Positions 40,313 to 46,730 of a stretch of DNA of 46,730 nt are shown piece by piece. The stretch covers positions 1 to 46,730 of the forward strand of contig CAJUBQ010000032.1 in the NCBI GenBank assembly GCA_910584595.1, written 5' to 3'. The notes beneath the pieces are model-generated. The model did not search any database and was not told where the DNA came from. It was given only the letters and a program-made list of their open reading frames with translations. The position numbers and the translations under genes are program-made. Origin of the DNA: an uncultured Eubacterium sp. GTDB lineage: Bacteria; Bacillota; Clostridia; Lachnospirales; Lachnospiraceae. Position 1 is the stretch's first letter; each line of letters opens with the position of its first letter.

Positions 40313-41707
40313 ATGCAGTGTTTTAAATGTGGAGCACAGCTTGGGGCGGAGCAGACCTGCCCAAACTGTGGGATGAATGTAAAAATGTATAAAAAGCTGA
40401 TAGCAATTTCTAATTATTTATATAATGTCGGATTAGAGCGGGCAAAGGTACGAGATTTATCAGGTGCAGTCGATTCGTTAAAGGCAAGTCTGCAGTATTA
40501 TAAAGGTAATATTCAGGCCAGAAATTTGCTGGGGCTTATTTATTATGAGATGGGAGAGACCGTATCTGCACTTAGCGAGTGGGTGATAAGTAAAAATCAG
40601 GTCAGCAAGGATAATATCGCAGATACTTATCTGCATGAGGTGCAGAGCAATACCGCTTTGCTCAACACGGTGAATCAGACAATTAAAAAATACAATCAGG
40701 CGCTTATTTACTGTCAGCAGGGAAGTGAAGATCTGGCAGTCATTCAGTTAAAGAAAATACTGTCAATTAATCCAAAGCTGATAAAAGCGCATCAGCTGCT
40801 TGCGCTTTTATATATCCGGGACAGGAAGTATGACCTTGCCAGAAAATCTCTGCGGGCAGCAGAGAAGATTGACCGCGGCAATACAACGACCATGGGATAT
40901 CTGGCGGAAATCGACGGACATACGGGAAACGGTGTGGAAAAGAGCAAAAAACCGAAGAAAAAGGAAAGCAGAGTGGAATATAATACCGGGAATGATACGA
41001 TTATACAGCCTACAAATCTGCGTGATAATTCCGGCTGGATGATGATTTTAAATATTTTGGTCGGCCTTGTAATCGGTGTAACAGCGACTTATTTTCTAAT
41101 CGTACCCAGTATTCGCCAAACGCTGCAAAAAGACGCCAATACTGCCGTTTCAGATGCAAACGATACGATAGCGGCTAAAAATCAGGCTATTCAGGAATTG
41201 GAAGCTCAGGTGACAAAGCTGACAAAAAATGTGGAAAATGCCAACGAAGAAAAGGATGCATCTGCATCACAGATTATCAGTTATCAAAAGCTGCTGTCAG
41301 CCTATCAGTCCTATCAGCAGGGAGGATTGGAAGAAGCAAAAACGGCTCTGGCGCAGGTGGATCAAAAACTGTTGGATACAGGAGCAAAGCAGGTGTATGA
41401 ATCTATTCAGACAGAGATAGATTCCAAATATTTGGAATCGGCTTATAACGACGGATATGCTGCTTATATGGCAAGGAATTATCAGCAGTCCGCGGATTTG
41501 CTGCAAAAGGTTGTAGATGTGGACGATACGTATCACAGCGGAGACGCGATTTATTACTTAGCGCAGTCTTACCGCTGCATCGAAGAGTATCAAAAGGCTG
41601 CGGATCTGTATCAGAAAGTCATTGATGAATATCCTACATCATATAAGGCAAATAATGCGAGATATAAATATTTGCCGGAAGTGCAGCAGAAGCTGGAAGC
41701 TCAGTAA
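40313..41707 (+). CDS. Zinc-ribbon and TPR membrane protein
   Basis: A 464-residue protein. An N-terminal zinc ribbon (CFKCGAQLG...CPNCG) is followed by cytoplasmic TPR helices (about 25-205; SLQYYKGNIQARNLLGLIYY, KILSINPKLIKAHQLLALLY). Then come a Lys-rich linker, one membrane helix (about 243-264, MMILNILVGLVIGVTATYFL), a coiled coil (about 280-320) and an outer part with two or three more TPR units (ESAYNDGYAAYMARNYQQSA, DAIYYLAQSYRCIEEYQKAA). The layout suggests a scaffold linking cytoplasm and envelope. The gene lies between DUF342 and spoIIA. No enzymatic motif is seen. ATG follows AAGGAG. Confidence 0.85.
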   Translation: MQCFKCGAQLGAEQTCPNCGMNVKMYKKLIAISNYLYNVGLERAKVRDLSGAVDSLKASLQYYKGNIQARNLLGLIYYEMGETVSALSEWVISKNQVSKDNIADTYLHEVQSNTALLNTVNQTIKKYNQALIYCQQGSEDLAVIQLKKILSINPKLIKAHQLLALLYIRDRKYDLARKSLRAAEKIDRGNTTTMGYLAEIDGHTGNGVEKSKKPKKKESRVEYNTGNDTIIQPTNLRDNSGWMMILNILVGLVIGVTATYFLIVPSIRQTLQKDANTAVSDANDTIAAKNQAIQELEAQVTKLTKNVENANEEKDASASQIISYQKLLSAYQSYQQGGLEEAKTALAQVDQKLLDTGAKQVYESIQTEIDSKYLESAYNDGYAAYMARNYQQSADLLQKVVDVDDTYHSGDAIYYLAQSYRCIEEYQKAADLYQKVIDEYPTSYKANNARYKYLPEVQQKLEAQ

Positions 41708-41763
41708 GAGAAAACTCAATAGGAGGAAACTCAATAAGAGTGAACTCAATAAGAGGAAACTTA
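41704..41763 (+). repeat. Four tandem 15-bp repeats
   Basis: Units ATAGGAGGAAACTCA (41719-41733), ATAAGAGTGAACTCA (41734-41748) and ATAAGAGGAAACTTA (41749-41763) follow a variant at 41704-41718 that begins inside the TPR stop codon. They are non-coding as far as I can tell, purine-rich and ribosome-site-like, and lie just upstream of the terminator before spoIIAA. Confidence 0.75.
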
Positions 41764-41787
41764 TATTTTTGCATATGGATTTTACAG

Positions 41788-41822
41788 AAGATGTTGATAG
41801 TTACACGATCAGCATCTTTTTT
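41788..41822 (+). terminator. Terminator between the TPR gene and spoIIAA
   Basis: AAGATGTTGAT (41788-41798) pairs with ATCAGCATCTT (41808-41818) with one wobble, followed by TTTTTT. It lies only 28 bases before the spoIIAA start, so any spoIIA promoter must lie upstream of it or within it. Confidence 0.7.
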
Positions 41823-41849
41823 AATACTAAAAAACAGGAGGATGTTACT

Positions 41850-42170
41850 ATGGAATGCCATTATGAACTAAAAGAAGGATGCCTTACGATATCCATGCCG
41901 AAAGAGCTGGATCATCACAGTGCGGAACAGCTGCGTATGGAGGCGGATCTTTTGATTGATTCTTACCGGGTACGAAATCTGGTGTTTGATTTTTCCGGTA
42001 CGGAGTTTATGGACAGCTCCGGAATCGGAGTGTTAATCGGAAGATGCCGTAATATGAGTTATTGCGGGGGCAGTGTAAAAGCACAGCATATGAATGACCG
42101 GATTCAAAAAATTTTCAGAATATCCGGCTTGCACAAACTAATGGAAACGGAGGCGGTTAAGTATGAATGA
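41850..42170 (+). CDS. spoIIAA: Anti-anti-sigma factor SpoIIAA
   Basis: A 106-residue STAS-domain protein. Unphosphorylated SpoIIAA binds SpoIIAB and frees sigma-F in the forespore. The phosphorylation-site motif FMDSSGIGVLIGR is intact (the second Ser of DSSG), and LDHHSAEQLR and LVFDFSGTEFMD match the family. ATG 41850 has AGGAGG 8 bases upstream; the open frame extends far 5' but without start signals. It overlaps spoIIAB by 8 bases. Confidence 0.95.
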   Translation: MECHYELKEGCLTISMPKELDHHSAEQLRMEADLLIDSYRVRNLVFDFSGTEFMDSSGIGVLIGRCRNMSYCGGSVKAQHMNDRIQKIFRISGLHKLMETEAVKYE

Positions 42171-42594
42171 GCGGAATGAAATGAGTATCCGGTTTGATTC
42201 TTATTCGGCAAATGAAGGATTTGCAAGAGTGGCAGTCGCGGCTTTTCTGGCAGATATGGATCCGACGCTGGACGAGCTGGCAGATGTAAAAACAGCTGTG
42301 TCTGAGGCTGTGACCAATTCAATTATTCATGGTTATGAGAATCGCATCGGTAAGATATATCTGACCTGTGCAAAAGAAAAAAAGCAGATTCAAATTGAAG
42401 TGGTTGATTACGGAAAAGGGATCGAAGATGTGCCAAAGGCGAAAGAACCATTTTATACGACCCGGCCGGAACTGGAACGTTCCGGTATGGGCTTTGCATT
42501 TATGGAAGCGTTTATGGATGATGTGGAAGTGGCGTCAGCGCCGGGACAGGGAACGACTGTGCGTATGATGAAGCAGTTTGGGACAGGAGCCTAG
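42163..42594 (+). CDS. spoIIAB: Anti-sigma-F factor SpoIIAB (serine kinase)
   Basis: A 143-residue GHKL-fold kinase that holds sigma-F inactive and phosphorylates SpoIIAA. ATP-binding motifs are present: N box VSEAVTNSIIHGY, G1 VVDYGKGI and G2 with RSGMGFAFMEAFMD. SIRFDSYSANEGFAR is the family N-terminal pattern and VEVASAPGQGTTVRM the C-terminal one. It is coupled to spoIIAA by overlap and lies 6 bases before the sigma-F gene. Confidence 0.96.
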   Translation: MNERNEMSIRFDSYSANEGFARVAVAAFLADMDPTLDELADVKTAVSEAVTNSIIHGYENRIGKIYLTCAKEKKQIQIEVVDYGKGIEDVPKAKEPFYTTRPELERSGMGFAFMEAFMDDVEVASAPGQGTTVRMMKQFGTGA

Positions 42595-42600
42595 CAGCTT

Positions 42601-43386
42601 ATGGAGGAGACAATGGCTTTGATCCTGCAGGCGCAGCAGGGAGATCCGGGTGCAAAAGAAGAGCTGGTGAAACAGAATCTTGGACTGGTAGGAAGCATTG
42701 TCAAAAGATTTGAACACCGTGGACATGACAGAGAAGAATTGTTTCAGATCGGAAGTATCGGTCTGATGAAAGCGATTGATAAATTTGATCTTACATATGG
42801 AGTGGCGTTTTCTACGTATGCAGTACCGCTTATCAGCGGAGAAATCCGCAGGTTTTTAAGAGATGACGGACTGGTGCGCATCAGCAGGAGCCTGAAAGAA
42901 AATGGATGGCGTATCCGCAAAGCGGCAGAAAAAATCAGCCAGGAAAAAGGCCGAGAAGCGTCCATGCAGGAGTTGTCTGATGAAACCGGACTTAGCCGGG
43001 AAGATATTGTAATGGCAGTAGAAGCCAATATGGAAGTGGAGTCTATTTACCGTAGTGTTTATCAATCCGATGGAAGTGAGTTATATCTGGTAGATCAGAT
43101 TGCGGAAGGAAAAGGCATTGGTCAAAAATATGGCACAGGTACGATGCAGGGCGGCATAGCGGCAGGCGGCATGGGCGATCCCGAGAAGGAGAAAATCTTG
43201 GATGATATGCTGATTCAACAGCTGCTTGATGAGCTGGAGGAACGGGAGCGCAGATTGATCGAGATGCGTTATTTTCAGGATAAGACACAGGTGCAGACAG
43301 CGCAGGAGTTACAAATGAGTCAGGTGCAGGTAAGCCGTTTAGAAAAGAAAATATTGCTTAAAATGCGAAAAAAAGTTGTTGGATAG
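42601..43386 (+). CDS. sigF: Sporulation sigma factor sigma-F
   Basis: A 261-residue sigma-70-family factor for early forespore transcription (SpoIIAC). Region 2 is conserved (LFQIGSIGLMKAIDKFDL, FSTYAVPLISGEIRRFLRDDG), followed by RISRSLKE of region 3 and QVQVSRLEKKIL of region 4.2. Between regions 3 and 4 about 20 residues rich in glycine and methionine (within GIGQKYGTGTMQGGIAAGGM, around residues 178-197) are inserted compared with the Bacillus protein. ATG 42601 has AGGAG nine bases upstream; an in-frame ATG at 42613 preceded by GGAGGAG is a possible alternative. The three spoIIA genes form one operon. spoVA genes, which follow spoIIA in B. subtilis, are 8 kb upstream here. Confidence 0.95.
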   Translation: MEETMALILQAQQGDPGAKEELVKQNLGLVGSIVKRFEHRGHDREELFQIGSIGLMKAIDKFDLTYGVAFSTYAVPLISGEIRRFLRDDGLVRISRSLKENGWRIRKAAEKISQEKGREASMQELSDETGLSREDIVMAVEANMEVESIYRSVYQSDGSELYLVDQIAEGKGIGQKYGTGTMQGGIAAGGMGDPEKEKILDDMLIQQLLDELEERERRLIEMRYFQDKTQVQTAQELQMSQVQVSRLEKKILLKMRKKVVG

Positions 43387-43402
43387 CTGTTTACAATTGC
43401 AC

Positions 43403-43432
43403 TTGCTTCGTGCATGATATGCATGGTATAAT
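43403..43432 (+). promoter_or_regulatory. Candidate promoter of the chemoreceptor at 43596
   Basis: TTGCTT (43403-43408), 18 bases, TATAAT (43427-43432). The spacer contains the inverted repeat TGCAT-GAT-ATGCA (43411-43423), a possible operator. Confidence 0.5.
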
Positions 43433-43447
43433 TTTGATAGTTGTCTG

Positions 43448-43547
43448 GCGCTGAGGTGAATCAGTCAGCGCTAAACTCTAATTTCTGTCCGGATGGAGGG
43501 CTAGAGCGTGTCTGAAAAATCATTCCGTTTGAAATACGCTCTGGACA
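43448..43547 (+). promoter_or_regulatory. Structured 5' leader before the chemoreceptor gene, type unknown
   Basis: Hairpin 1: GCGCTGA (43448-43454) with TCAGCGC (43465-43471). Hairpin 2: TGTCC (43486-43490) with GGACA (43543-43547), enclosing the longer imperfect stem AGAGCGTGTCTGAAA (43503-43517) with TTTGAAATACGCTCT (43528-43542). No T-run follows. It does not match a riboswitch class I know. The second stem also looks like a small palindromic element. Confidence 0.5.
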
Positions 43548-43595
43548 TATGGAATTTGGAATAAGAAACAAGAAATACAAAGGAGAGGATGAACA

Positions 43596-45101
43596 ATGGA
43601 ACCGAATGAGAAAAAATATGTCTATGCAAGTAAAGAGGATCAGATTAGACATGCAAACTGTTTTGCGCAGATAGGATATGCAGTGTATTATGTGATTGCG
43701 TTAGCGACGCAATGGATTGCCTGCGCAATGGGTATTCGTACGCTGCAGCTTAGTTTGGTTGTTACGGCAGTTATTATCGGAAGCTGTTTTATAACATTTG
43801 CTACATACTTGCGAAACAGCAGAAGTATGATAACGAGATATACGGCGCTTATTGGCCTTTTGATGGTAGCTTTTGTTACAGGGATTGCTTTTGATAACTA
43901 TTATATAAGATTTATGGCATGTGTACCGCTTGTAGCCTGTGTATTGTTTTTTGATGTTAAGTTTTCAATCATTGCCGGGTGTGCGATGACAATTGTAAAT
44001 TTTGCTGTCAATTATGTGAATATTTTTGTACAGAATATGTATCCGAAAGAAGAAATTCGGGATCAGGTGTGCGCTTCTCTTGCTGTTGCGTTTTTAATGA
44101 TTATTGTTTCTCTTGCAACCAGTGTTGCGCGCTTATATAATCATGATACCCGTCATAGTTTAATGCGTGAACAGGAGAAACAGAGAATGGTTATGGAACA
44201 TGTGCTGACAGTGGCAGAACAGGTGCGAAAAGGAACCGAAGGCGCCATGGAGATGGTGAGCGAGCTGAATGCTACTGCAGGCATTGTGAACCATTCGGTT
44301 TGTGATATTTCTGAAAGCACGCAGAGCACAGCGGAAAGTATACAGACGCAGACTACCATGACGCAGAATATTCAGGAATCCATCAACCAGACATTGGAAT
44401 GTTCAGAAAATATGGTTCAGGTAGCTAAAGATTCGGAGAAATTGAACACAAACAGTTTGCAGATGATGAATAACCTGAAAAGGCAGTCTGTCGTAATCAA
44501 TGAGACAAATGCAGGTGTAGCAGCTTCTATGAAAGAGCTGCAGGAACGGGCAGAAGCGGTAAAAACAATTGCAGACACGATTTTTGATATTTCAAATCAG
44601 ACGAATCTGCTTGCATTGAACGCTTCGATCGAGAGTGCAAGAGCGGGTGAAGCAGGACGGGGCTTTGCAGTCGTTGCAGATGAAATACGCCAGCTGGCGG
44701 AGAAGACAAGAAAGGAAACAGAAAACATTGCCGGTATATTACATGAGTTGTCAGATCATGCAGAAAGTGCGGCGGCAGCTGTTCATAAATCGATCGAAGC
44801 GGCTGACGCGCAGGATGGAATGATTGAACAGGTATCCCAAAGTTTTGACCGGATGAATACAAATTCCAGGCAGCTGTTATCAAGTATTGGAGATATTGAC
44901 GAAATGCTCAATCAGCTGTCTGACTCTAATAACCGGATTGTTGATAATATTACGCAGTTATCAGAAACGTCAGAAGAGGTAATGTCTTCTTCTATGCAGG
45001 CGTCTGAGCTGAGTGTGAAGAACCTGCAGAATGCAGAAACAACAAAAGAAATGCTGCATCAGGTATTGGATGTGTCCCACGAACTGGAGCAGTATATATA
45101 A
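43596..45101 (+). CDS. Chemoreceptor-type protein with multi-helix membrane sensor
   Basis: A 501-residue protein. An N-terminal membrane domain of about six helices (about 22-195; VYYVIALATQWIACAMGI, TALIGLLMVAFVTGIAF, LAVAFLMIIVSLATSVARL) with short loops replaces the usual extracytoplasmic ligand domain. There is no HAMP. A long coiled coil leads to the signalling tip QTNLLALNASIESARAGEAG with FAVVADEIRQLAEKTR. This layout suggests sensing within the membrane (energy state or a lipophilic signal), which is inference. ATG 43596 follows AGGAGAGGATG. A long folded leader precedes it and a perfect hairpin follows. Confidence 0.92.
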   Translation: MEPNEKKYVYASKEDQIRHANCFAQIGYAVYYVIALATQWIACAMGIRTLQLSLVVTAVIIGSCFITFATYLRNSRSMITRYTALIGLLMVAFVTGIAFDNYYIRFMACVPLVACVLFFDVKFSIIAGCAMTIVNFAVNYVNIFVQNMYPKEEIRDQVCASLAVAFLMIIVSLATSVARLYNHDTRHSLMREQEKQRMVMEHVLTVAEQVRKGTEGAMEMVSELNATAGIVNHSVCDISESTQSTAESIQTQTTMTQNIQESINQTLECSENMVQVAKDSEKLNTNSLQMMNNLKRQSVVINETNAGVAASMKELQERAEAVKTIADTIFDISNQTNLLALNASIESARAGEAGRGFAVVADEIRQLAEKTRKETENIAGILHELSDHAESAAAAVHKSIEAADAQDGMIEQVSQSFDRMNTNSRQLLSSIGDIDEMLNQLSDSNNRIVDNITQLSETSEEVMSSSMQASELSVKNLQNAETTKEMLHQVLDVSHELEQYI

Positions 45102-45110
45102 TATAACGTC

Positions 45111-45141
45111 ACAGGTCTTTGCATAAACTGCAAAGACCTGT
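45111..45141. terminator. Bidirectional terminator between convergent genes
   Basis: ACAGGTCTTTGCA (45111-45123) and TGCAAAGACCTGT (45129-45141) form a perfect 13-bp stem with a 5-base loop between the chemoreceptor (plus) and ddh (minus). Confidence 0.8.
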
Positions 45142-45146
45142 ACGAT

Positions 45147-46130
45147 TTATAACATGTGTTTGCGCAGTTGTTCATTGCTTTGGGAGCACAAATAGGCAGG
45201 CGCTACATCAAAGACAGTTTTGCAGCCGCTCATGCCTTCCTGATTCATACGGTAAGCTGCTCTCGCATAGGCTGCGAGTACGCTTGCAGTAAATTCAGGA
45301 TTAGAATCCAGCTTTAGACTGTATTCAATAATATGGCGGTGTTCGTTTTCCCAGCCGGATGATCCGCTTCGGATGACAAAGCCGCCGTGTGGAATGCCGC
45401 TGTGGTTTTTGTCCAATTCTTCCTGAGAAATAAAATGAACGGTGGTATCATAATCGGCAAAATAGTTTGGCATTTCTTTAATCGCTTTTTCAATTCTGTC
45501 TAAATCTGCACCCTCTTCTGCGACAACAAAGCATTCCCGGGTATGTTTCTGCCTTGTAGTTAATTCCGGCGTATCGCCATTTCGTACGGCTTCCAGGGAA
45601 GATGGAACAGGAATGGTGTATTGTTTGGCATCTGTAACGCCCTCGATTCTGCGGATGGCGTCAGAATGGCCCTGACTTACGCCTTTGCCCCAAAATGTAT
45701 AATCCTTTCCGGCAGGTAAGATAGCATTTGCGTAGACACGGTTTAAAGAAAACATACCAGGATCCCATCCGACAGAGATCATACCGATCTTTCCGGATGC
45801 TTTTGCTGCCTGGTCCACATGAGCAAAATGTTCCGGGATTTTTGCATGGGTGTCAAAACTATCGACCACATTAAAATATTTTACATATTCCGGAGTCTGT
45901 ACCGGCAGATCTGTAGCGCTTCCGCCGCAGATAATCAGTACATCTATCTCATTTTGACAGTCTGGCAGCTCTGAAACAGGGCGTACAGGAATGTTTTTGG
46001 TTAAAATGTGTACACAATCCGGATTTCTACGTGTAAATACTCCGCATAATTCCATATCTTCATTTTGCTTTACGGCGCATTCTACGCCTCGGCCAAGATT
46101 TCCATAGCCTAAGATACCGATTCGAATCAT
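45147..46130 (-). CDS. ddh: meso-Diaminopimelate D-dehydrogenase
   Basis: A 327-residue NADP-dependent enzyme that makes meso-diaminopimelate in one step from tetrahydrodipicolinate, for lysine and peptidoglycan. The N-terminal Rossmann motif is GILGYGNLGRG, followed by VFTRRNPD, ICGGSATDLP, VDSFDTHAKIP and SVGWDPGMFSLNR (DAP-binding). GKGVSQGHSDAIRRIEGV and HGGFVIRSG complete the signature. The length is normal. The gene is monocistronic on the minus strand, with an AGAAAGG ribosome site. Confidence 0.97.
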   Translation of the reverse strand: MIRIGILGYGNLGRGVECAVKQNEDMELCGVFTRRNPDCVHILTKNIPVRPVSELPDCQNEIDVLIICGGSATDLPVQTPEYVKYFNVVDSFDTHAKIPEHFAHVDQAAKASGKIGMISVGWDPGMFSLNRVYANAILPAGKDYTFWGKGVSQGHSDAIRRIEGVTDAKQYTIPVPSSLEAVRNGDTPELTTRQKHTRECFVVAEEGADLDRIEKAIKEMPNYFADYDTTVHFISQEELDKNHSGIPHGGFVIRSGSSGWENEHRHIIEYSLKLDSNPEFTASVLAAYARAAYRMNQEGMSGCKTVFDVAPAYLCSQSNEQLRKHML

Positions 46131-46267
46131 AATATTAAATCCTTTCTTTATTATATAATATAAAAATCCTTATGATTAGAAACCATCAAAATATTGGAGT
46201 GGTGGTTTATTGTTAAGTTTAGTATAGCGAAAAATGGTGCAACGTTCAAGAGAATTTTTGTTTTTCA

Positions 46268-46296
46268 TTGACTTTACACAGTCACGGATATATAAT
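46268..46296 (+). promoter_or_regulatory. Promoter of the last gene
   Basis: TTGACT (46268-46273), 17 bases, TATAAT (46291-46296), 94 bases before ATG 46391. The leader holds a loose GTAAAGAAA/TTTCTTTAC inverted repeat (46329-46337, 46363-46371). Confidence 0.7.
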
Positions 46297-46390
46297 TTTT
46301 ACAATCAAAAATACATCAGTAAGAAACGGTAAAGAAATAACTTGCAAAAAGTCCGCAGGATTTTTCTTTACAGTTCCTAAGGAGACAGAA

Positions 46391-46645
46391 ATGATAAAGA
46401 AATTATATCGTACCTTAAATGTTATTGTTTGGAGCTTTGCCGGTGCGCTGATCGCGCAGAGTATTTATAGATATTATCATTATAAAACGCATATGGAGTG
46501 GTATGAAACACAGTCGGCGCCATGGTATTTGGGAATACAGATCAACGCAGTTTGTTTCCTTGTAGTTGCAGCGATTATTTTTTTGATAAGATGGATGATG
46601 CGCAGAAAATATGGTAAATTAATATCTATAGATGGCGATCATTAA
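46391..46645 (+). CDS. 84-residue two-helix membrane protein
   Basis: A small protein with two membrane helices (about 10-26, VIVWSFAGALIAQSIY, and about 51-70, INAVCFLVVAAIIFLIRWMM), a loop with YHYKTHMEWYETQSAPWYLG, and a basic then acidic tail. ATG 46391 follows AAGGAGACAG. The open frame reaches back to 46268, but that point is the promoter -35 box, so the longer form is not made. I do not recognise the family. Confidence 0.75.
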   Translation: MIKKLYRTLNVIVWSFAGALIAQSIYRYYHYKTHMEWYETQSAPWYLGIQINAVCFLVVAAIIFLIRWMMRRKYGKLISIDGDH

Positions 46646-46657
46646 TCGCCATCTATA
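46627..46657 (+). terminator. Perfect hairpin overlapping the end of the last gene
   Basis: TATAGATGGCGAT (46627-46639), loop CATTA, ATCGCCATCTATA (46645-46657): a 13-bp stem that includes the stop codon. There is no long T-run. The remaining 70 bases show no gene I can call. Confidence 0.6.
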
Positions 46658-46730
46658 TAGTTACTATTCACGGGGGTGGACAAGTAACAAAGCAACAGTT
46701 TAGACAAAGTGGTGCTTTTTCCGGATTACC

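Noticed and set aside
41704..41800. Sigma-H promoter for spoIIA within the 15-bp repeats
   Set aside because: AGGA-containing -35-like strings exist, but no GAAT-type -10 box lies at the required spacing.
41622..41849. N-terminal extension of spoIIAA
   Set aside because: The open frame runs back through the repeats and a terminator into the TPR gene. The strong ribosome site and family alignment put the start at 41850.
43440..43550. c-di-GMP (GEMM) riboswitch upstream of the chemoreceptor
   Set aside because: The conserved GEMM sequence blocks and tetraloop-receptor pattern are not present. Only generic stems can be seen.
46664..46730. Start of a further gene at the window end
   Set aside because: A frame stays open to the end after a GGGGGTGG string, but no ATG, GTG or TTG start is correctly placed, so nothing can be called.

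Overview
The window reads as a chromosomal segment from a spore-forming, chemotactic, strictly or largely anaerobic Clostridia bacterium, most likely a member of the Lachnospiraceae. The evidence is a complete spoIIA operon and spoVAA/spoVAB, a T-box in front of valS, an [FeFe]-hydrogenase-like sensor, hemZ, meso-diaminopimelate dehydrogenase, and strong AGGAGG ribosome binding sites with TTGxxx-17-TATAAT promoters. No rRNA, tRNA, CRISPR array, prophage or intact insertion sequence was seen.

Layout. 1-9.3 kb: gpmI, a small AT-rich insert (DUF262 protein plus a shortened AAA ATPase), then relA/spoT, a metallo-beta-lactamase-fold hydrolase, hemZ and a Uma2-type nuclease. 9.3-12.3 kb: an autoregulated BlaI/BlaR1-like pair with an unfamiliar extracellular domain and no beta-lactamase, followed by about 675 non-coding bases holding paired hairpins and one copy of a 68-bp dispersed repeat whose other copy lies at the start of the window. 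12.3-18.0 kb: a diguanylate cyclase, a hybrid histidine kinase with two receiver domains, and on the minus strand a ferredoxin/[FeFe]-hydrogenase-like domain fused to a chemoreceptor signalling domain. 18.2-20.6 kb: a polar amino-acid ABC transporter. 20.9-27.6 kb: a FliD-like small protein, two secreted BspA-type leucine-rich-repeat proteins, a 42-residue membrane peptide gene and a chemoreceptor. 27.7-28.9 kb (minus): cheC-like phosphatase and cyclophilin. 29.0-32.6 kb: an acetyltransferase, a TIGR04086-type membrane protein, a double hemerythrin and coaBC.

32.7-35.3 kb: a repeat-bearing small membrane protein, spoVAA-spoVAB, then a tightly overlapping three-gene cassette ending in an MntA-like nucleotidyltransferase and a HepT-like HEPN protein. 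35.3-38.4 kb: promoter, T-box leader and valS. 38.5-43.4 kb: a FapA/DUF342 protein, a 47-residue protein, a zinc-ribbon/TPR membrane protein and spoIIAA-spoIIAB-sigF. 43.4-46.7 kb: a folded leader RNA before a third chemoreceptor-type protein, ddh on the minus strand, and a small two-helix membrane protein.

How the genes fit together: many products are sensors. Three carry a chemoreceptor signalling domain (one hydrogenase-like, one Cache-type, one multi-helix membrane type), and there are a CheC phosphatase, a hybrid kinase, a c-di-GMP synthase, a (p)ppGpp synthetase and an O2/NO-binding hemerythrin. Sporulation genes are split between two loci about 8 kb apart. The most unusual items are the hydrogenase-like/chemoreceptor fusion, the BlaR1-like protein with a non-penicillin-binding sensor domain and a credible internal start, the MNT-HEPN cassette with an extra first gene lying against the valS promoter, and the folded leader of the last chemoreceptor gene.
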